Positions 55,210 to 63,016 of a stretch of 64,000 bases of DNA are shown one piece after another. The notes below the pieces were generated by a model. That model was not told where the DNA came from. It worked only from the letters and a program-made list of their open reading frames with translations, and ran no database searches. How positions within the stretch are numbered: position 1 is the first letter of the stretch; every line of letters starts with the position of its first letter. Position numbers and translations under genes: made by a program. The stretch comes from Flavobacterium defluvii (GTDB taxonomy: Bacteria; Bacteroidota; Bacteroidia; Flavobacteriales; Flavobacteriaceae): the NCBI RefSeq assembly GCF_900129555.1, contig NZ_FQWC01000005.1, positions 62,001-126,000 of the forward strand, in the 5' to 3' direction.

Positions 55210-56163
55210 TTAATAAACCTTTTGTTTGAAGTTTTCGATGTTCTCTAAAAACCAACTGTAGGTTTTATATATTCCTGCTTCGAGTTCTGTTTGATGTTTC
55301 CAGCCCATGTTGTGCATTTTAGAAACATCCATTAATTTTCTTGGCGTGCCGTCGGGTTTGGTGTCGTCCCAAAGAATGTCTCCTGTGTGCCCCACAATTT
55401 TCCGGACTGTTGATGCCAGTTCCTTAATAGTTAAATCTTTTCCGGTTCCAACATTATACAAATGATCCGGAAGCTCATTTTCTAAAGCAAAAACAACTGC
55501 TTCGGCCATATCGTCTACAAACAAAAATTCGCGCATTGGTTTTCCTGTTCCCCATAGTGTAACGACTGCATTATTGTTTTCTTTGGCTTCGTGAAATTTG
55601 CGAATCATGGCGGGTAAAACATGAGAACTTTTCAAATCAAAATTGTCATTAAAGCCGTATAAATTGGTTGGCATTAAACTCACAAAATCTTTTTGGTATT
55701 GTCTGCGGATGGCTTCGCATAATTTTACTCCTGAAATTTTTGCCAAAGCATACGATTCGTTTGTTGGTTCCAAAGGTGCTGTCAAAAGATATTCTTCTTT
55801 TAATGGCTGAGGCGCTAATTTTGGATAAATACAGGAACTTCCCAAAAAAATAAATTTATCAACCGCCAGACGATGCGCTTCGTTTATGAGATTGTTTTGA
55901 ATCTGCATGTTTTCCATTAAAAAATCAAACGGAAAATCATTGTTTGCCTGGATTCCTCCCACTTTTGCGGCAGCGTCGATAATAACATCCGGTTTTGTTT
56001 TTCTGATGAAATCCCGAACGGCTTTTTGTTTTCTTAAATCGAGTTCTTTGCTCGAAGCTCCAACAAGATTATGATAACCTTTTGCAGTTAAAGTTCTCCA
56101 AATAGCGCTTCCTGCCATTCCGTTGTGTCCGGCAATGTATATTATGGAATTTTTATCGATCAT
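55210..56163 (-). CDS. fcl: GDP-L-fucose synthase
   Basis: Epimerase-reductase that completes GDP-L-fucose from the Gmd product. The 317-residue SDR shows GHNGMAGSAIWR (about 13-24), GSSCIYPKLAPQPL (about 108-121) and the catalytic YALAKISG (about 137-144). NLYGFNDNFD and HVLPAMIRKFHEAK are typical for the family. The manC gene lies 10 nt upstream; a 92-nt gap separates it from gmd downstream. Confidence 0.97.
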   Translation of the reverse strand: MIDKNSIIYIAGHNGMAGSAIWRTLTAKGYHNLVGASSKELDLRKQKAVRDFIRKTKPDVIIDAAAKVGGIQANNDFPFDFLMENMQIQNNLINEAHRLAVDKFIFLGSSCIYPKLAPQPLKEEYLLTAPLEPTNESYALAKISGVKLCEAIRRQYQKDFVSLMPTNLYGFNDNFDLKSSHVLPAMIRKFHEAKENNNAVVTLWGTGKPMREFLFVDDMAEAVVFALENELPDHLYNVGTGKDLTIKELASTVRKIVGHTGDILWDDTKPDGTPRKLMDVSKMHNMGWKHQTELEAGIYKTYSWFLENIENFKQKVY

Positions 56164-56173
56164 AATATTCTTT

Positions 56174-57178
56174 TTACAATAATGGTGAAGCTATCGATTC
56201 TAACTGCTGATACACTTGTTTTACTTCCTGAGAGTTTTCTTTTTGGAGCACCATCAAAGCATCTGATGTATATATGAGAATACAGTTTTTAACCCCAATA
56301 AAGGTCGTGTGCAAAGAAGTCCCTATAACAATATTGCGATTAGCATCGATAGGATGTCCTTTTTGAACGAGATAATCATAAACCGATTCGAAAGAACCTA
56401 AATCTGACCAGTCAAAATGAGCGGGAATTACTTTTATGTCATTGCTTCGTTCCATAACGGCATAATCAATGCTGATGGAAGGAATATTGAGAGATAAATC
56501 ATAATCCAGAAACCCATTTATATTGCTCTCCCAAGCTATTTTTGAAGTTTGGTAAACTTCTGGCTCCTGCTTTTCGAGTTCTGCTAAAAACTTTCCGGCT
56601 TTGAAACAAAAAAGTCCGCTATTCCAGAAATAATTTCCGCTTTCAAGATATCTTACAGCTGTTTTAAAATCGGGTTTTTCATGAAATGCAATTACATTTT
56701 CATTTTCAAATTCGATATAACCATAACCAGTTTCGGGTTTAGTGGGCTGAATGCCAAAGGTTACCAGATAATCCTGATTGGCTAATACAATGGCATGCCA
56801 CAAAGCATTGTTGTACAATTCGGTACCTCCGATAATATGGTCTGATGGTGTAATCAACAAAATATCATCTGGTTTTGATGCCAATGCTGCAAATGCAATC
56901 GCTGCAGCTGTATTGCGGGGAACTGCTTCTATAATATGAGTAAAATGCTTGTTGAATTTTGACATTATAGCATTGCTCATTTTATAGTTTTCAATATTTC
57001 CAACCACTATCGTTTTTGTAGAAACATTTTCGTTTCGAAGTACTGTTTTTTCAAAAAGTGACTGTCCGTCAAAAAGTTCGAGATATTGTTTTGGAAGTGT
57101 TTTTCTGGAAAGAGGCCAAAGTCTGCTGCCAATTCCGCCGGTTAAAACTACATGAGTAATGGTAGTACTAATTGCCAT
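56174..57178 (-). CDS. manC: Mannose-1-phosphate guanylyltransferase
   Basis: Makes GDP-mannose from GTP and mannose-1-phosphate. The nucleotidyltransferase motif LTGGIGSRLWPLSRKTLPKQ is at residues 13-32, with GYGYIEF (about 148), FHEKPDF (about 160) and NYFWNSGLFCF (about 175). At 334 residues it lacks the C-terminal phosphomannose isomerase half of bifunctional ManC/AlgA, so mannose-6-phosphate must come from another gene. It overlaps the upstream cytidylyltransferase-like gene by 11 nt. No phosphomannomutase gene is seen in this window. Confidence 0.95.
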   Translation of the reverse strand: MAISTTITHVVLTGGIGSRLWPLSRKTLPKQYLELFDGQSLFEKTVLRNENVSTKTIVVGNIENYKMSNAIMSKFNKHFTHIIEAVPRNTAAAIAFAALASKPDDILLITPSDHIIGGTELYNNALWHAIVLANQDYLVTFGIQPTKPETGYGYIEFENENVIAFHEKPDFKTAVRYLESGNYFWNSGLFCFKAGKFLAELEKQEPEVYQTSKIAWESNINGFLDYDLSLNIPSISIDYAVMERSNDIKVIPAHFDWSDLGSFESVYDYLVQKGHPIDANRNIVIGTSLHTTFIGVKNCILIYTSDALMVLQKENSQEVKQVYQQLESIASPLL

Positions 57179-57602
57179 TAGAATGCATTAAAATTTCTTT
57201 TTGATACACTTCATGACGAAGATTTGTACTCGAAAAACGATGATCGCGGGTATTGTAGTGCAACTCGATTCCTTTTTCTTCGCAGTAAGCTCTGCCTGTA
57301 AAATCTTTCTCTTTATATTCATCGCCTATAATACGTACATCGATAGTAAAAGATTTTAAAATATCTTCTAAATCCTGTTCTGTAGCATAAGGTACAATTT
57401 CGTCAACAAACTTACATGCCTTTAATTGTATGTAACGTTCAACAACTGTTTGAGTTGGTTTGTTTTTTGTCGGGCGGTCCAGCGTTGGGTCTGTCTGCAG
57501 GCCAACAATTAAATAATCACAATTTTGTTTTGCTTCTTCAAGCATTTTTACATGCCCCGCGTGTAACAAATCAAAAGCACTAAAGGTTATTCCAATTTTC
57601 AT
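57168..57602 (-). CDS. Nucleotidyltransferase of the glycerol-3-phosphate cytidylyltransferase (TagD/RfaE C-terminal) type
   Basis: A 144-residue HxGH-superfamily enzyme: TFSAFDLLHAGHVKMLEEAK (about 6-25) with the HAGH site, VGLQTDP (about 33), and the RFSSTNLR variant of the RTxGISTT motif near 122-129. TagD-like enzymes make CDP-glycerol; the similar RfaE domain makes ADP-heptose. It is the first gene of the minus-strand polysaccharide locus, and manC overlaps its 3' end. Which polyol or sugar phosphate it activates cannot be told. Confidence 0.85.
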   Translation of the reverse strand: MKIGITFSAFDLLHAGHVKMLEEAKQNCDYLIVGLQTDPTLDRPTKNKPTQTVVERYIQLKACKFVDEIVPYATEQDLEDILKSFTIDVRIIGDEYKEKDFTGRAYCEEKGIELHYNTRDHRFSSTNLRHEVYQKEILMHSNGN

Positions 57603-58103
57603 CTTTTTAATGTTTTAAATTAAATAATCAGTTTATGAATGGAGTAATGATCTGTGAAAAAAATTATGAACCTGTTTATTGGGGTTTAGGCGCTGTATTT
57701 TAATTTTTTGAATAAGGGTTCCCCGTGAATAGTTACATTTTTACTATCCAAAAAAGAGAAAATAATAAGGCAAAATTTGTGGCTTTCGACTGTTTATAGA
57801 GATTTAAATATGCTGTATAAAAACAAGATTTTTAAATCGACATTTACAATCCTGACATCACAATATTTTAAGATAAAATTATGATAATGAAGCTGATAAG
57901 AAATTACATTTTTGTGATTAAATGTCCTTAATAAGGAAAAATTAGCATGAAATATTTTGGTGATTTTTTTGTCTTCAAATTAAATTTACACTCTATATTT
58001 CTACTGAAATATTTCTTTTTTTTTTTAATGAATTGTGTATGCATTAAAAAACAAATACATCTTACCTATAAACTAATTTACAACCTCAAATAAATTTAAG
58101 ATT
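57603..58103. other. 501-nt divergent regulatory region between the polysaccharide locus and the UpxY gene
   Basis: Non-coding and very AT-rich. It must hold the promoters of both the leftward polysaccharide genes and the rightward UpxY-type gene. It contains ATAAGGCAAAAT at 57765-57776 and the element TCCTTAATAAGGAAAAATTA starting at 57925. No ORF longer than a few codons is credible. Confidence 0.6.
57925..57945 (+). promoter_or_regulatory. 21-nt conserved element upstream of the UpxY gene
   Basis: TCCTTAATAAGGAAAAATTA plus a final G matches 18 of 21 nt of the element at 63401-63421 upstream of the NRPS, and contains the 11-nt near-palindrome also present at 38958. It is 179 nt upstream of the UpxY start. 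The function is unknown; an operator or promoter element is the likeliest. Confidence 0.4.
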
Positions 58104-58571
58104 ATGAAATGGTACGTAGTATACACCAAACCTAAATGGGAAAAAAGAGCTGCAGAGCAATTAACAAAGTTTAATATAAATTGTTACTGTCCTTTAATTA
58201 AAAAAACACAGCAAAGATCCGATAGGAAAGTTAAGGTAGAAGTGCCATTATTTAATAATTACATATTTGTTCAATTACCTGAAAAAGACAGAAATATGGT
58301 ATTTCATTCTCCGGGCGTGGTTAGGTATTTGTTTTGGCTTGGAAGACATGCCATTGTAAAAGACAATGAAATTGAAACTATAAAAGAGTGGCTTAACTGC
58401 GGCGATACTGCCAAAGAAATTTCAGTAATGCAATACCAGATTGGAGATAAAATACATTTAAATTCAGGACCTTTCTGCGATCAAAATGCGGTAATCAAAG
58501 ATATTACAAAAACGCATTATGTGTTAATTTTAGAATCTTTAGGATATGTTTTAAAAGTAAAACACAAGTAA
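58104..58571 (+). CDS. UpxY-family NusG-like transcription antiterminator
   Basis: A 155-residue NusG paralogue. The NGN domain is clear (MKWYVVYTKPKWEKRAAEQL at the N-terminus, YCPLIKKTQQRSDRKVKVEV, PLFNNYIFVQLPEKDR, SPGVVRYLFWLG), and the C-terminal part (IGDKIHLNSGPFCDQNAVIK) is a KOW-like domain. UpxY proteins in Bacteroides join RNA polymerase and allow read-through of capsule operons. This one is transcribed away from the polysaccharide locus and has only opposing helix-turn-helix genes beyond it, so it would act in trans. A hairpin follows its stop. Confidence 0.9.
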   Translation: MKWYVVYTKPKWEKRAAEQLTKFNINCYCPLIKKTQQRSDRKVKVEVPLFNNYIFVQLPEKDRNMVFHSPGVVRYLFWLGRHAIVKDNEIETIKEWLNCGDTAKEISVMQYQIGDKIHLNSGPFCDQNAVIKDITKTHYVLILESLGYVLKVKHK

Positions 58572-58594
58572 TAAAATTCTGTTTTTTATTCACC

Positions 58595-58621
58595 TTGAAT
58601 TCTTCCTGAAGAAGAATTCAA
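58595..58621. terminator. Hairpin between convergent UpxY and HTH genes
   Basis: TTGAATTCTTC (58595-58605) and GAAGAATTCAA (58611-58621) pair perfectly around CTGAA, 23 nt after the UpxY stop. A T-rich tract follows on the plus strand but is not a clean run, so this is a probable but imperfect terminator, possibly bidirectional. Confidence 0.5.
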
Positions 58622-58642
58622 AATGATTATTATTTAAAAAGT

Positions 58643-58846
58643 TTAATTTGTCAACTTGAAAATTTCGCTTTTTTTAATCCCTAAAATTTTAACCAGTTTG
58701 TCTAGTTTTGACAATTTCAGATCAACCATCCCCTGTTCTATTTTTTCGTATTTCTTTACGCTCATTTCCATTTGAATGGCTACATATTCAGAAGTATGAT
58801 TACTTTGCAACCGATACTCTTTTATTCTTAAGTAATAATTTTCCAT
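58643..58846 (-). CDS. Small XRE-type helix-turn-helix protein
   Basis: A 67-residue protein that is little more than a Cro/C1-type HTH: RIKEYRLQSNHTSEYVAIQM, then SVKKYEKIEQGMVDLKLSKL with the recognition-helix pattern. No C-terminal effector domain. It resembles the neighbouring HTH protein (shared YxKIExGxVDLxxSKL pattern), suggesting duplication. It is convergent with the UpxY gene and 45 nt downstream of its paralogue. The targets are unknown. Confidence 0.82.
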   Translation of the reverse strand: MENYYLRIKEYRLQSNHTSEYVAIQMEMSVKKYEKIEQGMVDLKLSKLDKLVKILGIKKSEIFKLTN

Positions 58847-58891
58847 AATCTTATTCTTTTAATTTGTTTGCTGGTATTTTTTTGCAGATGA

Positions 58892-59125
58892 TTACCTGCT
58901 TGTTTCGTTAAAAAATATAGAAACATCGAATTTGAATATGAACTCAATTGAGACCTCTAAAACTTTTGAAATTTCAATTAATTTAGAAACAGTTAAATCA
59001 ACATCTCCCCTTTCGATCTTGCCATAACCACTGGTGCTCATTTTAAGTTCAGCTGCTACAAACTCTCTGGTTAAATTTTTTAATTCTCTTATTTTTCTAA
59101 TATTTTCGTATACACTGTATTTCAT
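58892..59125 (-). CDS. Small XRE-type helix-turn-helix protein
   Basis: A 77-residue HTH protein: IRKIRELKNLTREFVAAELK for helices 1-2 and STSGYGKIERGDVDLTVSKL for the recognition helix and helix 4. The C-terminal 20 residues are hydrophobic (EVSIEFIFKFDVSIFFNETS). Paralogue of the next gene downstream. Upstream is a 431-nt non-coding region. Paired tiny HTH proteins are often autoregulatory; here they might control the UpxY or secreted-protein genes, which is inference. Confidence 0.82.
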   Translation of the reverse strand: MKYSVYENIRKIRELKNLTREFVAAELKMSTSGYGKIERGDVDLTVSKLIEISKVLEVSIEFIFKFDVSIFFNETSR

Positions 59126-59556
59126 AAAATCAAAAAATATAAATAATACTTATTTTGAAATTATTACCGGATTTTGAAAATACAAAAGCGTAATAATTTG
59201 TTTACATCATACTTTATTAAAAAACCATCTTTTTTACGTAAGTGTTTAATTATTAATAAAGTTTAAAGCCAAATGAACGTTTTTATTTAGTATTCTTTTT
59301 AAATCGTGGTTAAAAATATATATTGTTTTCAGTTTATAATAATAAATCTGTTCAACGGATTTTAAAATCCGATAAAATACAATTTGAAGCCTTTTACGGC
59401 TATCAAATTACTCTTTTAAACGAAATAAAATTTGATTTGAAGTATTGAAAAATAAGGCAAAATCAACAGAAATAGCCTACAAAAATTAAATATTAAAGCA
59501 AAAAAAAAGGTTTAGATAATTTAAATCTGAACCTTTTTCTATATAAAAATATTTTT
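59126..59556. other. 431-nt intergenic region between HTH genes and the beta-helix gene
   Basis: AT-rich non-coding DNA. It holds the promoter side of the HTH pair, a copy of ATAAGGCAAAAT at 59452-59463 (also at 57765), and the terminator of the downstream secreted-protein operon at its right end. No ORF of note. Confidence 0.6.
59504..59538 (-). terminator. Rho-independent terminator of the secreted-protein operon
   Basis: AAAAAGGTTTAGAT (59504-59517) pairs with ATCTGAACCTTTTT (59525-59538), 13 of 14 bp, around AATTTAA, with more T following on the minus strand. It lies 19 nt beyond the beta-helix gene stop. Confidence 0.85.
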
Positions 59557-61746
59557 TTATTGAGTAACTAGTAATTGAGGATATGGATTTGGCGTCGAAT
59601 TGATTATAACCGTCGGAACACCTACTTTTACATTTACCAATAATTTGCTTAAAGCTGGATTTGCCGATAATGTCGAGTTTACATAAATCGCTGAAGAATC
59701 GTAATATAAATTCGACGGTTTAGCGACAACTACATCTCCCGTAATACTGGAATTCAGTATGTAATGAAAAGTTGAGTTATACATTACAGGTGCAAACATT
59801 TTAGAACTATCTGAAAATTTACATCCTTCAATATAAGTAATCATAGCATTCAAAGTTGCTGTTGATGACGTATTATTATAAAAATTAGAACTGTATATCG
59901 AAATCGAGTTACTGTTTATTACGCTGCTTCCAGTATAATTACTAAAATCGCAATTGGCAATTATAGGATAATTTTGCGCTCCCATATCCAGAGCTGTTTT
60001 TCCTTTATCAAACTTACATTCGAGCCAGGCGTTTAAGTTATCCGGTCTTGTTGCCTTCATAGACATTGCGGTTTCACAATTTATAAACTGACTTCTGTAA
60101 AACATTGTTTTGTCTACGTAACTCGATGTGTTATAATCTCCTGCGTATGGTAACAGCGGTTCCTGAAAAAAGCCTTTGCTGCAATTTACAAAACTTAGAT
60201 ATTCTAAGTAATTATTATCAAGCCCCATAATCTGGTACAAATGAATTCCGTAAGTCTGATCTCTAAACACAACAAATTTTAAGTTTGCATAGGCAATTTG
60301 ACCAATTCCCACATTGTTCTTTTTTCCTGCATATATTCCCACACTTCCGCCCTGCAGGGTTAAATTGGCCAAAACAAAATTTGTATCGGTTCCCGTATCG
60401 AGCGTAATTAAAGGAAAATCATCTGTTAAACCTACAATTACTGTTTTACCTGTTCCCTGCCCAATTATGCCATGATTTCCGTCAAGATGTACTTTTAAAG
60501 TAGATCCTATATAAAATTTTCCTTCCGGTAATTCTGCAATTCCTTTTGTATCAATAAGATTTTGAATATAAGCCGTTTGATCGGTTTTTCCCGTTCTTTC
60601 TGTTTTCCAGTTTGGTCCTAAAGGATCTGGTAATATTTCCCAGACCGGTCTTGCCCACGGAGTATATTTTGTTCCTAAAATAGTATTGGTTATAGCAGTT
60701 GTAACAGCTGAGTTGGTAATTGTACTCGTTTGTTCAGCTCCATTATATTTTACAGCGTTGGTTTTGTCAAGATTTCCAAGTAAATCAAATCCGGTAACAG
60801 TTCCGCTTCCTCTTTTATAAGTCCCTTCTCCATCGACCAAAAACATATTTGTTCTGGCTGAGATAATATCATTTGAGGTTTTAAGATATTTATTTAAGAA
60901 GAAAACATTTTGAGCGTCAATATCATACGATCCGGTTTGAACGGCTGAATAAGCATTTCCGCCGCCAAAATCGGTAATTTTTAAATTACCCATATTTTTG
61001 GCTGTAAACATTGCTTTTGTTCCTTGCCCATTCAGGTTCCATCCTTCGCTGTCAACGCCAACAAAAATAGCCGACTGTAATCCGTCAATATCTGTGGCGT
61101 CGCCCGCAGGAGTTAAATAATTAGAATGCAGGTTAACGTTACCGTAGCTCGGCGTTGTGCTGTTTCCTTTCATTACTAATTGATTAGAAATAGACTGAGC
61201 CTGGTGTTTTATGATTTTATTGTTTCTGAAATAACCCGCTGCACTGCAGTCAAATTTAATTTGTCCTCCAATATTTATCAATTCGTTATTTTCTAATTTT
61301 GCTCCAATTGCCGATACATAAACATATCGCAACGTTTTAAGAACGCAGTTTGTAATTGGGGCACCGGCTTCAAAACTAAGCGTACGATCTACAAATGAAA
61401 GCTGTTCTATATGAACATTTGTACTTCCGGCTGCAATAGTCACATTAGAGATTTTAGTTAACGTGGGATGTCCGTATAATCGCTGATTGCTTTTCATTAT
61501 AAGATTAACCCCCGAATAATCTCCTCTTTCTAAACGAACTGATCCATATTTATCTAAAGCCGCCTGAAGTGTTGCTTTTTGCGCAATGGGCAATAAATAA
61601 GCTTTAAAATATTCGATTTCTTCTAACTGATTGTTTACGCCGGTGGGTTGTTCAGGAACTGTCGCAGGAACCTGTTCAATAGCATATTGATAGTTTTGCG
61701 AAAAAACTGCAGTTGAAAAGAATAAAAAAATTAGCAGCTTTTTCAT
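59557..61746 (-). CDS. Secreted right-handed parallel beta-helix protein (pectate-lyase-like)
   Basis: A 729-residue protein with signal peptide MKKLLIFLFFSTAVFSQ. Two beta-helix regions are visible: residues about 45-330 (repeated Asn/Gly-rich turns such as NNKIIKHQ, NLKITDFGG) and about 375-690, the second opening with the Pectate_lyase_3-like IAELPEGKFYIGSTLKV and GNHGIIGQGTGKTVI. Similar folds occur in polysaccharide lyases, epimerases and phage tailspikes. No catalytic residues can be named. It lacks a T9SS C-terminal domain. It overlaps the preceding gene's stop by 4 nt, so the two are translationally coupled. Confidence 0.78.
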   Translation of the reverse strand: MKKLLIFLFFSTAVFSQNYQYAIEQVPATVPEQPTGVNNQLEEIEYFKAYLLPIAQKATLQAALDKYGSVRLERGDYSGVNLIMKSNQRLYGHPTLTKISNVTIAAGSTNVHIEQLSFVDRTLSFEAGAPITNCVLKTLRYVYVSAIGAKLENNELINIGGQIKFDCSAAGYFRNNKIIKHQAQSISNQLVMKGNSTTPSYGNVNLHSNYLTPAGDATDIDGLQSAIFVGVDSEGWNLNGQGTKAMFTAKNMGNLKITDFGGGNAYSAVQTGSYDIDAQNVFFLNKYLKTSNDIISARTNMFLVDGEGTYKRGSGTVTGFDLLGNLDKTNAVKYNGAEQTSTITNSAVTTAITNTILGTKYTPWARPVWEILPDPLGPNWKTERTGKTDQTAYIQNLIDTKGIAELPEGKFYIGSTLKVHLDGNHGIIGQGTGKTVIVGLTDDFPLITLDTGTDTNFVLANLTLQGGSVGIYAGKKNNVGIGQIAYANLKFVVFRDQTYGIHLYQIMGLDNNYLEYLSFVNCSKGFFQEPLLPYAGDYNTSSYVDKTMFYRSQFINCETAMSMKATRPDNLNAWLECKFDKGKTALDMGAQNYPIIANCDFSNYTGSSVINSNSISIYSSNFYNNTSSTATLNAMITYIEGCKFSDSSKMFAPVMYNSTFHYILNSSITGDVVVAKPSNLYYDSSAIYVNSTLSANPALSKLLVNVKVGVPTVIINSTPNPYPQLLVTQ

Positions 61747-62480
61747 TGTCCTGATATAATATAGGCGTTTGTACCTATTTTTCTAAGAAACCCAAATCGT
61801 ACGTTTCCGGCAGTGCTGGTAAACTTGGCACTCCCGCCTGAATTATAATTAATTGATACTCCAGAAGATGCCTGAATTGTTAGTACTGCTCCATTATGAG
61901 CTTCTAAATTGATCGTATCGCCTGTAGCCATGCTTCCAAAATCTGAAGTTAGGGTTAAGGTTGCAGTTCCTGTACATTCTAATGTATTATTTACATCTGT
62001 GGCCGTAATATTTCTGGATGAAGTAAATGAAATTATAGCTGCTCTAGTTGCGCCGCCGGTTCCGCTTACCAGTCTTTCGGCAGTTTTAGCATGTAATGCA
62101 TAAGGAACACTTAAAAGCTGGGTAGTGCCCATAATGTTGTAATTTGTTCCTCCGTTTGCGTCAACCTGTGTTTCGATAAAATACGGACCCTTGTCCCACG
62201 CAATTGCACTAAAAGTTCCTGTACTGGCCGTTCCTGTTCCTATTTCAAGAGAAACTAAACCATTATTATTTGTTGTTGGAGAATGTGTTTCCTGATAAAC
62301 TGTTGTTCCGGTTGCAGTTCCCTGATGCACAATAACTCTAAGACTTATTCTTGAGTTTGCAGCCAAATCATTATTCTGATTTCTTATAATGGCCTGATAA
62401 CTCATTTTTTCTGGTGCCTGTGCAAATACTTTGAACGTAAAGGTCACAAATAATAATAGTATGGTAAGCGAAAATTTCAT
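61743..62480 (-). CDS. Secreted tail-fibre-like hypothetical protein
   Basis: A 245-residue protein with signal peptide MKFSLTILLLFVTFTFKVFA. The first 130 residues form a domain common in Bacteroidota secreted proteins (PEKMSYQAIIRNQNNDLAAN and TTQLLSVPYALHAKTAE), which often precedes fibre or adhesin domains. The rest is Gly/Thr/Ser-rich beta sequence (TLTLTSDFGSMATGDTINLE), like phage tail-fibre or carbohydrate-binding modules. It is co-transcribed with the beta-helix gene. Function unknown; an extracellular adhesive or structural role is guessed. Confidence 0.72.
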   Translation of the reverse strand: MKFSLTILLLFVTFTFKVFAQAPEKMSYQAIIRNQNNDLAANSRISLRVIVHQGTATGTTVYQETHSPTTNNNGLVSLEIGTGTASTGTFSAIAWDKGPYFIETQVDANGGTNYNIMGTTQLLSVPYALHAKTAERLVSGTGGATRAAIISFTSSRNITATDVNNTLECTGTATLTLTSDFGSMATGDTINLEAHNGAVLTIQASSGVSINYNSGGSAKFTSTAGNVRFGFLRKIGTNAYIISGQ

Positions 62481-62491
62481 TATGCTATGCT

Positions 62492-63016
62492 TTATTTTTT
62501 TAATATTTTAAATGATTTCAAAATGTGATTGTCTACATACACCACAAGGATATAAATAGAAGGACTAAGATTATTTAAGCTAACCTGGGTATCATCCTGA
62601 TTAATTTTGTTTTGTTTTATTAATCTGCCCTGAATGTCGTAAAGTTTAAAGGATCGGTTTTCGCTTTCCAGTTCATATCCTTTCATGCTTACATTAACAA
62701 AATCTGCTGCCGGATTTGGAAAAACAAATATTTCTGTTTTAGGCTCTTCAACCTCTGGCGTGCCCAGATTTTTATCTGATTCCTGCTGTTGAATTCCCTG
62801 AGCAACAATATAATCTGCCTGCAATCCTATGTAAGTATAGAATACTTGTCCAATTGAGTATGTCACAGAACCTGAACTACCGCTTGCATTGCTCCCGGAT
62901 GGAATTATAGTTTCCATTGTATCGTTTATCTGCGTGGTTTGGCTAATTCCTTTTAAAGGAAAAAAAGCCATCATTATTATGAGTAGATTAAAGATTTTTA
63001 TATTTAAATACTTCAC
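62492..63016 (-). CDS. Protein with T9SS type A sorting domain
   Basis: A 174-residue secreted protein: signal peptide (FNLLIIMMAFFPLKGISQ), a short Ser/Gly-rich mature region (SGSNASGSSGSVTYSIGQVF), a linker, and a C-terminal type IX secretion sorting domain of about 80 residues beginning at FVFPNPAADFVNVSMKGYEL and ending KSFKILKK. The mature part has the SVTYSIGQVFYTYI pattern of small surface proteins often found beside adhesins. First gene of the three-gene secreted set; 11 nt precede the next gene. Role unknown. Confidence 0.85.
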   Translation of the reverse strand: MKYLNIKIFNLLIIMMAFFPLKGISQTTQINDTMETIIPSGSNASGSSGSVTYSIGQVFYTYIGLQADYIVAQGIQQQESDKNLGTPEVEEPKTEIFVFPNPAADFVNVSMKGYELESENRSFKLYDIQGRLIKQNKINQDDTQVSLNNLSPSIYILVVYVDNHILKSFKILKK

